From Microbacterium sp. (lineage in GTDB: Bacteria > Actinomycetota > Actinomycetes > Actinomycetales > Microbacteriaceae): DNA of 32,221 nucleotides. The notes under the pieces are model-generated. The model searched no databases. It was not told the DNA's origin and saw only the letters and a program-made list of their open reading frames with translations. How positions within the stretch are numbered: position 1 is the stretch's first letter; the number at the start of each line of letters is the position of its first letter. The position numbers and the translations under genes were made by a program. The stretch is from positions 1 through 32,221 of the forward strand of contig JAPSIX010000006.1 of assembly GCA_031178475.1 (NCBI GenBank), in the 5' to 3' direction. Shown here one piece after another: positions 18,271 through 26,223 of the stretch.

Positions 18271-18969
18271 TCAGAGGGTGCGGATGATGCCCATCGGCGT
18301 CGATTCGTGCCCCTGGCCGAGCGGGTTGTCGCGGAGGATCGCGACGAGTCGCTGCTCGCCGGCGCGGTCGAGCGTCGAGCCGAGGATGTTGCCGCCGATG
18401 TCGTTGATGTCGACGACGGCCACCTCGACCCCCTGAGGGATCAGATCCCTGATGTGCTGGGCGACCTGCTTCGGCTTCTCCGGCCCGAGCACGACCGCCG
18501 TGTTGTACGGCGGGATCGTGTGCGAGGTCGGACCGTCGATGGAGCGTGCCTTGTAGCCGGCGATCCGGTAGAAGTCGCCTCGACGGCCGAACGCCTTGGT
18601 CACGGCAGAGACTGCGGCGGCGACGAGGATGCGGGGTGTTCCGCACTCGCGCAGCGCCATCTCCATCGTCTCGGGCATGCCCAGGCCGATGCCGTAGCTG
18701 GTTCGGGTGACGTACTTCGACAGGAAGAGCGCGAGCCGGCGCGGCTGGATCTCGTCGAGCTGGTACGACCGGCCCTGGGTGATCGCGACGATCTTCTCCG
18801 TGACGAAGAGGATGTCCCCCGGCTGCAGTGTGCCCGCGGTGTACTCGCGCACGATCTCATCGAGATCGTCGCCCGGCATCACGACGCGTGTGCGGATCGG
18901 GATGCGCTGGTACGACGTGCCGTCGATGTCGACGCTGAGGGCCTTGCCCTTGTTCGCCTCGGCCATCAT
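18271..18969 (-). CDS. CofE-like (F420-0:gamma-glutamyl ligase family) protein
   Basis: 232 residues, soluble. It matches the PF01996 family: [18 protein letters not shown] resembles the N-terminal CofE signature, followed by [14 protein letters not shown], and the C-terminal half has [15 protein letters not shown] and LRDNPLGQG. True CofE adds glutamate to coenzyme F420-0 using GTP. No other F420 gene is in this window, and the context (sigma factor upstream, murJ downstream) suggests a different acceptor, so I do not call it cofE. The first ATG (18969) overlaps the rpoD stop in an ATGA arrangement; the adjacent second ATG (18966) would give TGATG. Translation is coupled to rpoD either way. 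Confidence 0.85.
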   Translation of the reverse strand: MMAEANKGKALSVDIDGTSYQRIPIRTRVVMPGDDLDEIVREYTAGTLQPGDILFVTEKIVAITQGRSYQLDEIQPRRLALFLSKYVTRTSYGIGLGMPETMEMALRECGTPRILVAAAVSAVTKAFGRRGDFYRIAGYKARSIDGPTSHTIPPYNTAVVLGPEKPKQVAQHIRDLIPQGVEVAVVDINDIGGNILGSTLDRAGEQRLVAILRDNPLGQGHESTPMGIIRTL

Positions 18970-20255
18970 TCGAGGTAGTCCCGCAGGGACTGCGAGCGGC
19001 TGGGGTGACGCAGCTTCGCCATGGTCTTGGACTCGATCTGACGGATGCGCTCGCGTGTCACGCCGAACGTGTCGCCGATCTGGTCGAGCGTCTTCGGCTG
19101 GCCGTCGCCGAGGCCGAAGCGCATCCGGATGACGCCCGCCTCACGCTCGGAGAGCGAGTCGAGCAGCTGCTCGAGCTGGCGCTGCAGCATGGTGAAGCCG
19201 ACGGCATCGGCCGGAACGACCGCCTCGGTGTCCTCGATGAGGTCGCCGAACTCGCTGTCGCCGTCCTCACCCAGCGGAGTGTGCAGAGAGATCGGCTCGC
19301 GGCCGTACTTCTGCACCTCGATGACCTTCTCGGGGGTCATATCCAGCTCACGCGAGAGCTCTTCGGGCGTGGGCTCGCGGCCCAGGTCCTGCAGCATCTG
19401 ACGCTGCACGCGGGCAAGCTTGTTGATGACCTCGACCATGTGCACCGGGATGCGGATGGTGCGCGCCTGGTCTGCCATCGCCCGGGTGATCGCCTGACGG
19501 ATCCACCAGGTCGCGTACGTGGAGAACTTGAAGCCCTTTGTGTAGTCGAACTTCTCCACGGCGCGGATGAGGCCGAGGTTGCCCTCCTGGATGAGGTCGA
19601 GGAACTGCATGCCTCGACCGGTGTAGCGCTTGGCGAGCGAGACGACCAGACGGAGGTTGGCGCCGAGCAGGTGGCTCTTGGCGCGCTGGCCGTCACGGGC
19701 GACCCACTGCAGGTCGAGTCCGAGCTGGCTGGACTTCTCAGCCGCGCTCATGTGCGAGAGCTTCTCCTCGGCGAAGAGGCCGGCCTCGATGCGCATGGCG
19801 AGCTCGACCTCTTCGGCCGCGTTCAGCAGGGCGACCTTGCCGATCTGCTTCAGGTAGTCCTTCACCGGGTCAGCCGTGGCGCCCGTGATCTGCGTGGAGT
19901 AGACCGGGACGTCGTCCTCGTCGCTGGAGGAGATGACGATCGCGCCGGTGGGCAGGGGCTCGGTGAAGGCGACCTTCTTGTCGCCCTCATCCTCTTCGGG
20001 CTCGGGCGCGGCGTCCGCGGCATCCTCGTCGACGTCGGGCGCGTCGTCCTTCTTGCCGGCACGCTTGGCCGGAGCCTTCTTGGCTGCGGGCTTGGCGGGC
20101 TTCTTGGCCGCGGGCTTCGCGGCCGCCTTGCGCGCCGGGGCCTTGACGGGCTCGACGGTGTCGTCTGCGGTCGTCTCGTCGAGTTCGGGCGTGGCCGCCT
20201 CGGCGGTCTTCTTCGTCGTGGTCGTCCGGGTCTTCTTGGTCGTGGCAGGAGTCAC
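18966..20255 (-). CDS. rpoD: Principal RNA polymerase sigma factor (sigma-70 group 1)
   Basis: Primary sigma factor, also called sigA or hrdB in actinobacteria. 429 residues. Residues 1-100 are rich in Lys, Ala, Pro, Thr and acidic blocks and probably disordered, as in actinobacterial homologues. Region 1.2 ([16 protein letters not shown], about 129-144), region 2 (about 196-266, [39 protein letters not shown]), region 3, and region 4 ([36 protein letters not shown]) are all intact. GTG 20255 is preferred over the upstream ATG 20282 because AAAGG sits 6 nt before it and homology starts there. It overlaps the CofE-like gene. Confidence 0.95.
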   Translation of the reverse strand: MTPATTKKTRTTTTKKTAEAATPELDETTADDTVEPVKAPARKAAAKPAAKKPAKPAAKKAPAKRAGKKDDAPDVDEDAADAAPEPEEDEGDKKVAFTEPLPTGAIVISSSDEDDVPVYSTQITGATADPVKDYLKQIGKVALLNAAEEVELAMRIEAGLFAEEKLSHMSAAEKSSQLGLDLQWVARDGQRAKSHLLGANLRLVVSLAKRYTGRGMQFLDLIQEGNLGLIRAVEKFDYTKGFKFSTYATWWIRQAITRAMADQARTIRIPVHMVEVINKLARVQRQMLQDLGREPTPEELSRELDMTPEKVIEVQKYGREPISLHTPLGEDGDSEFGDLIEDTEAVVPADAVGFTMLQRQLEQLLDSLSEREAGVIRMRFGLGDGQPKTLDQIGDTFGVTRERIRQIESKTMAKLRHPSRSQSLRDYLE

Positions 20256-20317
20256 GTTTCGCCTTTCACAGGGGCGGTGCACACGCCCCCGGCCATTTCG
20301 GACACTAGTAAGACCCT

Positions 20318-20370
20318 TGTCAAGCCCGGCGCCGGAACGCCGATTGACAACGGGTCAGAGATCCATTATC
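20318..20370 (-). promoter_or_regulatory. Promoter region of rpoD
   Basis: On the minus strand there is an extended -10, TGT-GATAAT (hexamer 20370-20365), and farther downstream a perfect -35 hexamer TTGACA (20323-20318), whose -10 at 17 nt is only CGAAAT. The DNA is less GC-rich than its surroundings. On the plus strand of the same stretch TTGACA (20344-20349), a 17-nt spacer and TATCAC (20367-20372) look like a promoter firing towards the PAC2 gene in antisense. Confidence 0.45.
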
Positions 20371-20398
20371 ACACACCGCACGGCCAAGGGCCTGCAGT

Positions 20399-21328
20399 TC
20401 AGCGCTGCTTGTCATCGTCGCCGGGGCGGCGCGTGGCGAGATAGCGCTCCAACTCGGCGGCGAGCTCGTCGGCGCTGGGCAGGTCGCGCTCGTCGAATCC
20501 ACGCTCCTCGCCCTCCTCGGCGTCGCGGCCCGACATGTAGGCGTCGTAGCGCGTCTCTAGGGTGTGCACCATCTGCAGCAGCTCCTCGCTGCCCTGGACC
20601 TGCTCCTCGACGCGCGTCAGGTACTCCTCGCGGGCGAGGTGGACGGCATCCATCTTCAGGACGAGGCCGGTCGCGACCATGATCTTGTCCGCCGCGGCGA
20701 GCACCGTGTCGGGATATTCGGTGTCGGCGAGGTAGTGCGGCACGAGCAGCACGAAACCGGCGATGCGCACGTCCTGCTGAGCGATGCGGAACTCGAGCAG
20801 ATGCCCCGCGGTCGACGGCACCTGCGTGCGCGGACGCCAGACCGAATGAGCGGCGACCAGGTCGCGACGGTTCCCGCTCACCGTGGTGCCGAGCGGCCTG
20901 GTGTGAGGCACCGGCATGGCGATCGAATGCACCCAGGTGACACCGGCGACCTGGAACGCGTCGACGAAGTCGAGTACGACATCCGAGAAGGCGTTCCACG
21001 CGAAGTCCGGTTCATAACCGGAGAGCAGCAGGAAGGGCTGACCGAGTGCGTCGTGCGCGAGGGAGAGGTCGAGCCGCGGCGGGCGGAATTCGCTCAGGTG
21101 GTCCTGATCGAACACGATGACCGGTCGCCGCGCCCGGTAGTCCAGCAGTACGTCGTTGTCGAAGATCGCGATCGGATCGGGCGACGTGGTCGCGTGCAGA
21201 TGCTCGATGAGCCCGGACACCGCGCCGCCGGCATCCGTGAAGCCGGTGAGCAGGATGACGAGCGGCAGTCCGGTGGGCACGTCGGGTCCGCCGGAGATCG
21301 GCTCGTACAGCTCTGCGGAGAAGGGCAT
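20399..21328 (-). CDS. PAC2 family protein (proteasome assembly chaperone-like)
   Basis: 309 residues, soluble. The PAC2 fold is recognisable: LPLVILLTGFTDAGGAVSGLIEHL (about 21-44), FDNDVLLDYRARRPVI, LLLSGYEPDFAWNAF, WVHSIAMPVPHTRP, and LLVPHYLADTEYP. The C-terminus (about 235-300) is charged and probably helical or coiled-coil. In eukaryotes and archaea the family assists proteasome assembly; the bacterial role is not established. ATG 21328 has TAGCAT ending 6 nt upstream, which suggests leaderless transcription. It is divergent from the aminopeptidase and lies upstream of rpoD on the same strand, with the rpoD promoter in the gap. Confidence 0.88.
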   Translation of the reverse strand: MPFSAELYEPISGGPDVPTGLPLVILLTGFTDAGGAVSGLIEHLHATTSPDPIAIFDNDVLLDYRARRPVIVFDQDHLSEFRPPRLDLSLAHDALGQPFLLLSGYEPDFAWNAFSDVVLDFVDAFQVAGVTWVHSIAMPVPHTRPLGTTVSGNRRDLVAAHSVWRPRTQVPSTAGHLLEFRIAQQDVRIAGFVLLVPHYLADTEYPDTVLAAADKIMVATGLVLKMDAVHLAREEYLTRVEEQVQGSEELLQMVHTLETRYDAYMSGRDAEEGEERGFDERDLPSADELAAELERYLATRRPGDDDKQR

Positions 21329-21334
21329 GACTCC

Positions 21335-21340
21335 ATGCTA
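21335..21340 (-). promoter_or_regulatory. Putative -10 element for PAC2 gene
   Basis: The minus strand reads TAGCAT, then GGAGTC, then ATG. GGAG is too close to the start to be an ideal ribosome site, so the TANNNT-N6-start reading is favoured. Confidence 0.45.
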
Positions 21341-21429
21341 CGAGCCGCACGTCACCCCGGGCAGGTGTTGTGCGTGCTGACAGCGAACACGCGCCGGCGT
21401 CGCGGCGGAGCCCGACCGCGCCCGCTCCT

Positions 21430-21435
21430 TAGGAT
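21430..21435 (+). promoter_or_regulatory. Putative -10 element for leucyl aminopeptidase gene
   Basis: TAGGAT, then GGAAGC, then ATG 21442. This mirrors the arrangement of the divergent PAC2 gene, so both promoters sit in the 113-base gap. Confidence 0.45.
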
Positions 21436-21441
21436 GGAAGC

Positions 21442-22917
21442 ATGACGCTTCCCGTGATCTCGACGACGACCGATCCTTTCCCCGGAGGCGCTGCAGACGC
21501 CGCCGTTCTCGTCATCCCCGATCCGGAGGGCTCGCCCGAATCGATCGAGGGCTTCGACGGTCTGGCTGAGGCGCTGTCGGGAATCGGCTTCCGCGGCACT
21601 GCGTCTGCCTTCACCAGGGTGCACCTGCCCTCCCTCTCCGCGCTCCCCCTCGCCGTGGTGAGTGCGGGCAAGGATGCCGACGCCGCCGCTGTCCGTGACG
21701 CCGCGGCGACGGCGCTGCGCACGCTCACCGGCTTCTCGACGGTGGCTGTCTCGCTCGCGCCCGGCCTGCAGGAGCACGCGATCGCCGCGGCGGAGGGTGC
21801 GCTGCTGGGCGGGTACCGGTTCGACGACTACCGCGCGCAGAAGAAGCCGAGTCGGGCGGATGCCGTGGTTCTGCACGCCCCGGACATCGACGATGAGGCT
21901 CTCCTGCAGGCTCGTGCCGTCGCCGAGGGCGTCGCCCTGGTCAAGGATCTCGTGTCGGTTCCAGCCGAATGGCAGAGCCCGGCAGAGCTGGCGCAGGCGG
22001 CAGCGGATGCCGTCGCCGAGCTGGCCGTGGAGGTCGAGGTGCTCGACGAAAAGCAGCTCGAGGAGCAGGGCTTCGGAGGCATCGTCGGCGTCGGGCGCGG
22101 TTCCGACCGCCCGCCCCGGCTCGTGCGCCTGGACTACTCCCCCGCTGATGCCGGCCGTCACATCGCCCTGGTGGGCAAGGGCATCACCTTCGACACCGGT
22201 GGGCTGTCGTTGAAGCCCGCGGCGAGCATGGTCGGCATGAAGTTCGACATGGCGGGGGCCGCGACCGTGCTCGCCGCCATCCGCACCATCGCCGCCTTGC
22301 AGCTGCCGGTGCGCGTGACGGCCTGGATGTGCATCGCCGACAACATGCCTTCTGGTCGCGCGACCCGCCCGGGCGACGTGCTCCGGATGCTGGACGGTCA
22401 GACGGTCGAGGTGCTGAACACCGACGCCGAGGGCCGCCTCGTGCTGGCAGACGGGCTGGTGGCGGCCAGCCGCGAGCAGCCCGACGTCATCGTCGACGTG
22501 GCGACGCTGACCGGCGCGATCCTGGTCGCCCTCGGCAAGCGGCACACCGGAGTGATGGGCGAGGAGGGCGTCGTCCGCGAGTTCCTGGATGCCGCTGCGG
22601 TCGCGAACGAACCGGCGTGGCCGCTGCCGCTGCCGGAGTACATGGAGGAGTCTCTCGAATCGCAGATCGCCGACATGGTGAACGCGAACATGGGAGATCG
22701 GTCCGGTGGCTCGCTGTTCGCAGGGCTGTTCCTGCAGCGCTTCGTCGGCCGGGCCGGCGAGGGCGAAGACGCACCCCGAATCCCGTGGGTGCACCTGGAC
22801 ATCGCCGGATCGGCAGAGCACACCGGCTCGCCGTACGGCTTCACCGAGAAGGGGCCCACCGGCGCGACGGTCCGCTCACTCGTCGCCTTCGCGCAGGCAT
22901 CGATCAAGGAGGCGTGA
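21442..22917 (+). CDS. pepA: Leucyl aminopeptidase (M17 family)
   Basis: Cytosolic two-metal exopeptidase that removes N-terminal residues from peptides. 491 residues, normal for the family. The N-terminal domain (about 1-165) is the variable macro-like part. The catalytic domain carries Lys246 in VGKGITFDTGG, the metal-binding FDMAGAATVL stretch, the family signature NTDAEGRL (326-333) with its Asp, Glu and Arg, and LTGAILVALGKRHTGVMG. The C-terminal GPTGATVRSLVAF is typical. Its stop shares one base with the lpd start, so they are coupled. Pairing with lpd and the E2 gene is a recurring actinobacterial arrangement. Confidence 0.95.
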   Translation: MTLPVISTTTDPFPGGAADAAVLVIPDPEGSPESIEGFDGLAEALSGIGFRGTASAFTRVHLPSLSALPLAVVSAGKDADAAAVRDAAATALRTLTGFSTVAVSLAPGLQEHAIAAAEGALLGGYRFDDYRAQKKPSRADAVVLHAPDIDDEALLQARAVAEGVALVKDLVSVPAEWQSPAELAQAAADAVAELAVEVEVLDEKQLEEQGFGGIVGVGRGSDRPPRLVRLDYSPADAGRHIALVGKGITFDTGGLSLKPAASMVGMKFDMAGAATVLAAIRTIAALQLPVRVTAWMCIADNMPSGRATRPGDVLRMLDGQTVEVLNTDAEGRLVLADGLVAASREQPDVIVDVATLTGAILVALGKRHTGVMGEEGVVREFLDAAAVANEPAWPLPLPEYMEESLESQIADMVNANMGDRSGGSLFAGLFLQRFVGRAGEGEDAPRIPWVHLDIAGSAEHTGSPYGFTEKGPTGATVRSLVAFAQASIKEA

Positions 22918-24290
22918 TGGCAACTCACGAGTTCGACGTCGTCATTCTCGGCGGCGGCAGCGGCGGCTACGCGGCCGCGCTGCGCGCCAGCGAGCTGGGT
23001 CGCCGCGTGGCGCTCATCGAGAAGGACAAGCTGGGCGGCACGTGCCTGCACCGCGGCTGCATTCCCACCAAGGCGCTGCTGCACGCCGCCGAGGTCGCCG
23101 ACCACATCCGCACGGCGGGCAAGGTCGGCGTCACCGCGACCCTGGACGGCATCGACGCTGCCGGGGTGCGCGCGTACCGAGAGGGCATCGTGGCCAAGAA
23201 GCACAAGGGCCTCGAGGGTCTCATCAAGGCGCGCGGGATCACCGTGGTGTCGGGTTCCGGGCGCCTGGAGGCGGACCGCTCGGTGACCGTCGGCGAGGAC
23301 CGCTACGTCGGAGCGGACATCGTGCTGGCCACCGGCTCCTACAGCCGTTCGCTCCCCGGACTGGAGATCGGGGGCCGCATCATCACCAGCGAGCAGGCAC
23401 TCGCGCTGGAGACGATCCCCGAGCGCGTCATCGTCCTCGGCGGTGGTGTCATCGGGGTGGAGTTCGCGAGCGTCTGGCGCTCCTTCGGCGCCGAGGTGAC
23501 CATCGTCGAGGCGCTGCCGCATCTCGTGCCTAACGAGGATGTCGCGCTGAGCAAGGGCCTCGAGCGGGCGTTCCGCCGCCGCGGGATCACCTACTCGCTT
23601 GGCGTTCGATTCCAGTCGGCCGAGCAGGACGACTCGCAGGTCACCGTCACCCTGGAGGACGGCACGACCTTCAGCGGTGACTACCTGCTGGTCGCCGTAG
23701 GGCGCGGTCCCGCGAGCGACGACCTGGGCTTCGAGGAGGCCGGGGTGCGTCTCGAGCGCGGGTTCGTCCAGACCGACGAGCAGCTGCGCACCGACGCTCC
23801 TGGCGTGTGGGCCGTGGGCGACATCGTGCCAGGTCTGCAGCTCGCCCATCGCAGCTTCCTGCAGGGCATCGCGGTCGCCGAGCGCATCGCAGGGATGAGC
23901 GTGCCCGCCGTGCCCGAGTCGCAGATCCCGCGGGTCACGTACTGCAGTCCAGAGGTGGCGTCCGTGGGACTCACCGAGGACGCTGCCGTCGCCGAACACG
24001 GTGCGGATGCCGTCGTCTCGTACGAGTACAACCTCGCCGGCAACGGCAAGAGCGAGATCATCGGCACGGGCGGAACGGTGAAGGTCGTCCGCCAGAAGGA
24101 CGGACCGGTCCTCGGGGTGCACCTGCTCGGCGACCGCGTGGGAGAGCTCATCACCGAGGGGCAACTGGCCGTCTCGTGGGAGGCTCATCCCGAGGACATC
24201 GCCCCTCTGATCCACGCGCATCCCACCCAGAGCGAAGCGCTGGGTGAGGCGTTCCTCGCCCTGGCGGGAAAACCGCTCCACGCACTCTGA
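22917..24290 (+). CDS. lpd: Dihydrolipoamide dehydrogenase (E3)
   Basis: FAD enzyme that reoxidises dihydrolipoamide with NAD+ in 2-oxoacid dehydrogenase complexes. 457 residues. The FAD-binding GGGSGGYAAALRA is at the N-terminus; the redox disulfide is Cys43-Cys48 in GTCLHRGCIPTKA; the NAD-binding GGGVIGVEFASVW is central; and the C-terminal interface has HAHPTQSEALGEA with the active-site His-Glu pair. ATG 22917 overlaps the pepA stop (TGATG) and has AAGGAGG upstream. The E2 gene follows after 66 bases, which supports a shared role in pyruvate or 2-oxoglutarate oxidation. Confidence 0.96.
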   Translation: MATHEFDVVILGGGSGGYAAALRASELGRRVALIEKDKLGGTCLHRGCIPTKALLHAAEVADHIRTAGKVGVTATLDGIDAAGVRAYREGIVAKKHKGLEGLIKARGITVVSGSGRLEADRSVTVGEDRYVGADIVLATGSYSRSLPGLEIGGRIITSEQALALETIPERVIVLGGGVIGVEFASVWRSFGAEVTIVEALPHLVPNEDVALSKGLERAFRRRGITYSLGVRFQSAEQDDSQVTVTLEDGTTFSGDYLLVAVGRGPASDDLGFEEAGVRLERGFVQTDEQLRTDAPGVWAVGDIVPGLQLAHRSFLQGIAVAERIAGMSVPAVPESQIPRVTYCSPEVASVGLTEDAAVAEHGADAVVSYEYNLAGNGKSEIIGTGGTVKVVRQKDGPVLGVHLLGDRVGELITEGQLAVSWEAHPEDIAPLIHAHPTQSEALGEAFLALAGKPLHAL

Positions 24291-24317
24291 TCCGCAACAA
24301 TCGACGCCCGAGGTCAC

Positions 24318-24323
24318 TAAGCT
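24318..24323 (+). promoter_or_regulatory. Possible -10 element before the E2 gene
   Basis: TAAGCT lies 33 bases before the ATG at 24357, in the 66-base gap after lpd. With the strong GAAGGAGA ribosome site it could give the E2 gene its own transcript besides read-through from pepA-lpd. No convincing -35. Confidence 0.3.
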
Positions 24324-24356
24324 GAAGGCGTCACAGATTTCTGAAGGAGACTCCGC

Positions 24357-26219
24357 ATGAGCACACCCGTGGTCCTCCCCGCTCTCGGTGAGAGCGTCAC
24401 AGAGGGTACGGTCACCCGCTGGCTGAAGCAGGTGGGCGACACCGTTCAGGCGGATGAGGGCCTGCTCGAGATCTCGACCGACAAGGTCGACACCGAGATC
24501 CCCTCCCCCGTCAGCGGCGTGATCGAGGAGATCCTCGTCGCCGAGGACGAGACGGTCGAGGTCGGAGCGCTCCTCGCGCGCATCGGCGACGGCAGCAGCG
24601 CGGGCGGCAGCGGCGACGCGCCGGCTGAGACCGCGTCGGCACCCGAGGCCGCACCCGCACCCGCATCCGAGGCCGCGCCGGCCCCGGAGTCGGCACCGGC
24701 CGCGCAAGCTGAGACGCCGGCCACGGAGCAGCAGGCTGCGCCGGCTGAGTCCGAGCAGGCACCTGCCGCGGAGGCGGCACCCGCCGCGTCCGGCGACGCC
24801 ACCGATGTCGTGCTCCCAGAGCTGGGCGAGAGCGTCACCGAGGGTACGGTCACTCGCTGGCTGAAGCAGGTCGGAGACGACGTGGCCGTGGACGAGGCTC
24901 TGCTGGAGATCTCCACCGACAAGGTCGACACCGAGATCCCCTCCCCCGTGGCCGGCACGCTGCAGGAGATCCTGGCAGCTGAGGATGAGACCGTCGCGGT
25001 CGGTGCCGTGCTCGCACGCATCGGCTCCGGTGCACCCGCGGCTCCGGCTCAGGAGGCCCCTGCAGCTCCCGCTCAGGAGGCTCCCGCCCAGGAGGCTCCC
25101 GCACAGGCGGCGCAGGGTGCCCCAGCGCAGGAAGCGCCGTCCGCTCCCGCGCAGGAAGCGCCGGCTCAGGAGGCTCCCGCGCAGGAGGCTCCCGCGCCAG
25201 CCCAGGCCGCGCCCGCCGCGCAGCAGGCAGCCGCTCCGGCTCCGTCCGCCGCTCAGCCTGCCCCGGCACCCGCACCCGCGCCGCCGCAGGCGACGCCGGA
25301 CGCCCCCGCAGCGGAGTCCGACACGCTGTACGTCACGCCGCTCGTGCGCCGTCTCGCCGCACAGCAGGGCGTCGATCTTTCGACCGTCAAGGGCACGGGC
25401 GTCGGCGGTCGCATCCGCAAGGAGGATGTGCTGAAGGCTGCCGAGTCGAAGAGCGAGGCGCCCGCCAGCGCCGCACCGGCCGCCAAGCCGCTCGAGGTCT
25501 CGCCGCTGCGTGGGACGACCCAGTCGATGTCGCGTCTGCGCAAGGTCGTCGCCGAGCGCGCCGTCGCTTCGATGCAGCAGACCGCACAGCTGACGACCTT
25601 CGTCGAGGTCGACGTGACGAAGCTCTCGGCGTACCGCGACCAGGTCAAGGGCGAGTTCCAGCAGAAGACGGGCAACAAGCTCTCCTTCCTGCCGTTCTTC
25701 ACCCTCGCCGCCGCTGAGGCGCTGCAGGCGTTCCCCATCATCAACTCGACGGTCGACGGCGACAAGATCGTCTACCCCGAGACGGAGAACATCTCGATCG
25801 CGGTGGACACCGAGCGCGGCCTGCTCACCCCGGTGGTGCGCGACGCGGGCACGAAGAACCTCGCCCAGCTCGCGCAGGACATCGCCGATCTCGCCACCCG
25901 CACCCGCGACAACAAGCTGAAGCCCGATGAGCTCGCCGGCGGCACCTTCACGGTGACGAACACCGGCTCGCGCGGCGCACTGTTCGACACCCCGCTGGTG
26001 TTCCTGCCGCAATCGGCCATCCTCGGCACCGGCATCGTCTTCAAGCGCCCCGGTGTGGTGACCGTCGACGGAGTCGACGCGATCGCGGTCCGTTCCTACG
26101 TGTACCTGGCGTTGTCCTACGACCACCGCACGATCGACGGCGCGGACGCCGCACGCTTCCTGGGTGCGCTGAAGGCGCGCCTCGAGGCGGCGGACTTCGC
26201 GCCGCAACTCGGGATCTGA
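24357..26219 (+). CDS. sucB: 2-oxoacid dehydrogenase E2 (dihydrolipoyllysine acyltransferase, sucB/dlaT type)
   Basis: Core acyltransferase of a 2-oxoacid dehydrogenase complex. 620 residues in order: lipoyl domain 1 (about 1-78, Lys43 in STDKVDTE), an Ala/Pro/Glu linker, lipoyl domain 2 (about 147-224, Lys189 in the same motif), a long linker with repeated QEAPA units, the E3-binding domain (about 325-360, YVTPLVRRLAAQQGVD, GVGGRIRKEDV), and the catalytic domain ending in DHRTIDGADAARF with His590 and Asp594. Homologues are usually annotated as the 2-oxoglutarate E2, but in several actinobacteria the single E2 serves pyruvate dehydrogenase, so the substrate is open. It follows lpd and has a strong ribosome site. 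Confidence 0.93.
   Translation: MSTPVVLPALGESVTEGTVTRWLKQVGDTVQADEGLLEISTDKVDTEIPSPVSGVIEEILVAEDETVEVGALLARIGDGSSAGGSGDAPAETASAPEAAPAPASEAAPAPESAPAAQAETPATEQQAAPAESEQAPAAEAAPAASGDATDVVLPELGESVTEGTVTRWLKQVGDDVAVDEALLEISTDKVDTEIPSPVAGTLQEILAAEDETVAVGAVLARIGSGAPAAPAQEAPAAPAQEAPAQEAPAQAAQGAPAQEAPSAPAQEAPAQEAPAQEAPAPAQAAPAAQQAAAPAPSAAQPAPAPAPAPPQATPDAPAAESDTLYVTPLVRRLAAQQGVDLSTVKGTGVGGRIRKEDVLKAAESKSEAPASAAPAAKPLEVSPLRGTTQSMSRLRKVVAERAVASMQQTAQLTTFVEVDVTKLSAYRDQVKGEFQQKTGNKLSFLPFFTLAAAEALQAFPIINSTVDGDKIVYPETENISIAVDTERGLLTPVVRDAGTKNLAQLAQDIADLATRTRDNKLKPDELAGGTFTVTNTGSRGALFDTPLVFLPQSAILGTGIVFKRPGVVTVDGVDAIAVRSYVYLALSYDHRTIDGADAARFLGALKARLEAADFAPQLGI
24366..24605 (+). repeat. First copy of duplicated lipoyl-domain coding sequence
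   Basis: The DNA encoding lipoyl domain 1 is nearly identical over long stretches to 24804-25030, including shared blocks such as GAGGGTACGGTCAC and CTGGCTGAAGCAGGT. The similarity at DNA level points to an intragenic duplication or ongoing gene conversion. Confidence 0.85.
24804..25030 (+). repeat. Second copy of duplicated lipoyl-domain coding sequence
   Basis: Partner of the copy at 24366-24605. The block GACAAGGTCGACACCGAGAT around the lipoylated lysine is shared exactly, while the stretch around the linker junction differs. Confidence 0.85.
25038..25204 (+). repeat. Degenerate tandem repeats encoding the QEAPA linker
   Basis: About eight units of CAGGAGGCTCCC or near variants (CAGGAAGCGCCG, CAGGAGGCCCCT), separated by short Ala/Pro codons. 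They encode the flexible linker before the E3-binding domain of the E2 protein. Unit number is likely to vary between strains. Confidence 0.8.
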
Positions 26220-26223
26220 CGGC

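Noticed and set aside
25038-25204. CRISPR or non-coding repeat array
   Set aside because: Units are short, contiguous, in frame and encode the Ala/Pro linker typical of E2 proteins.
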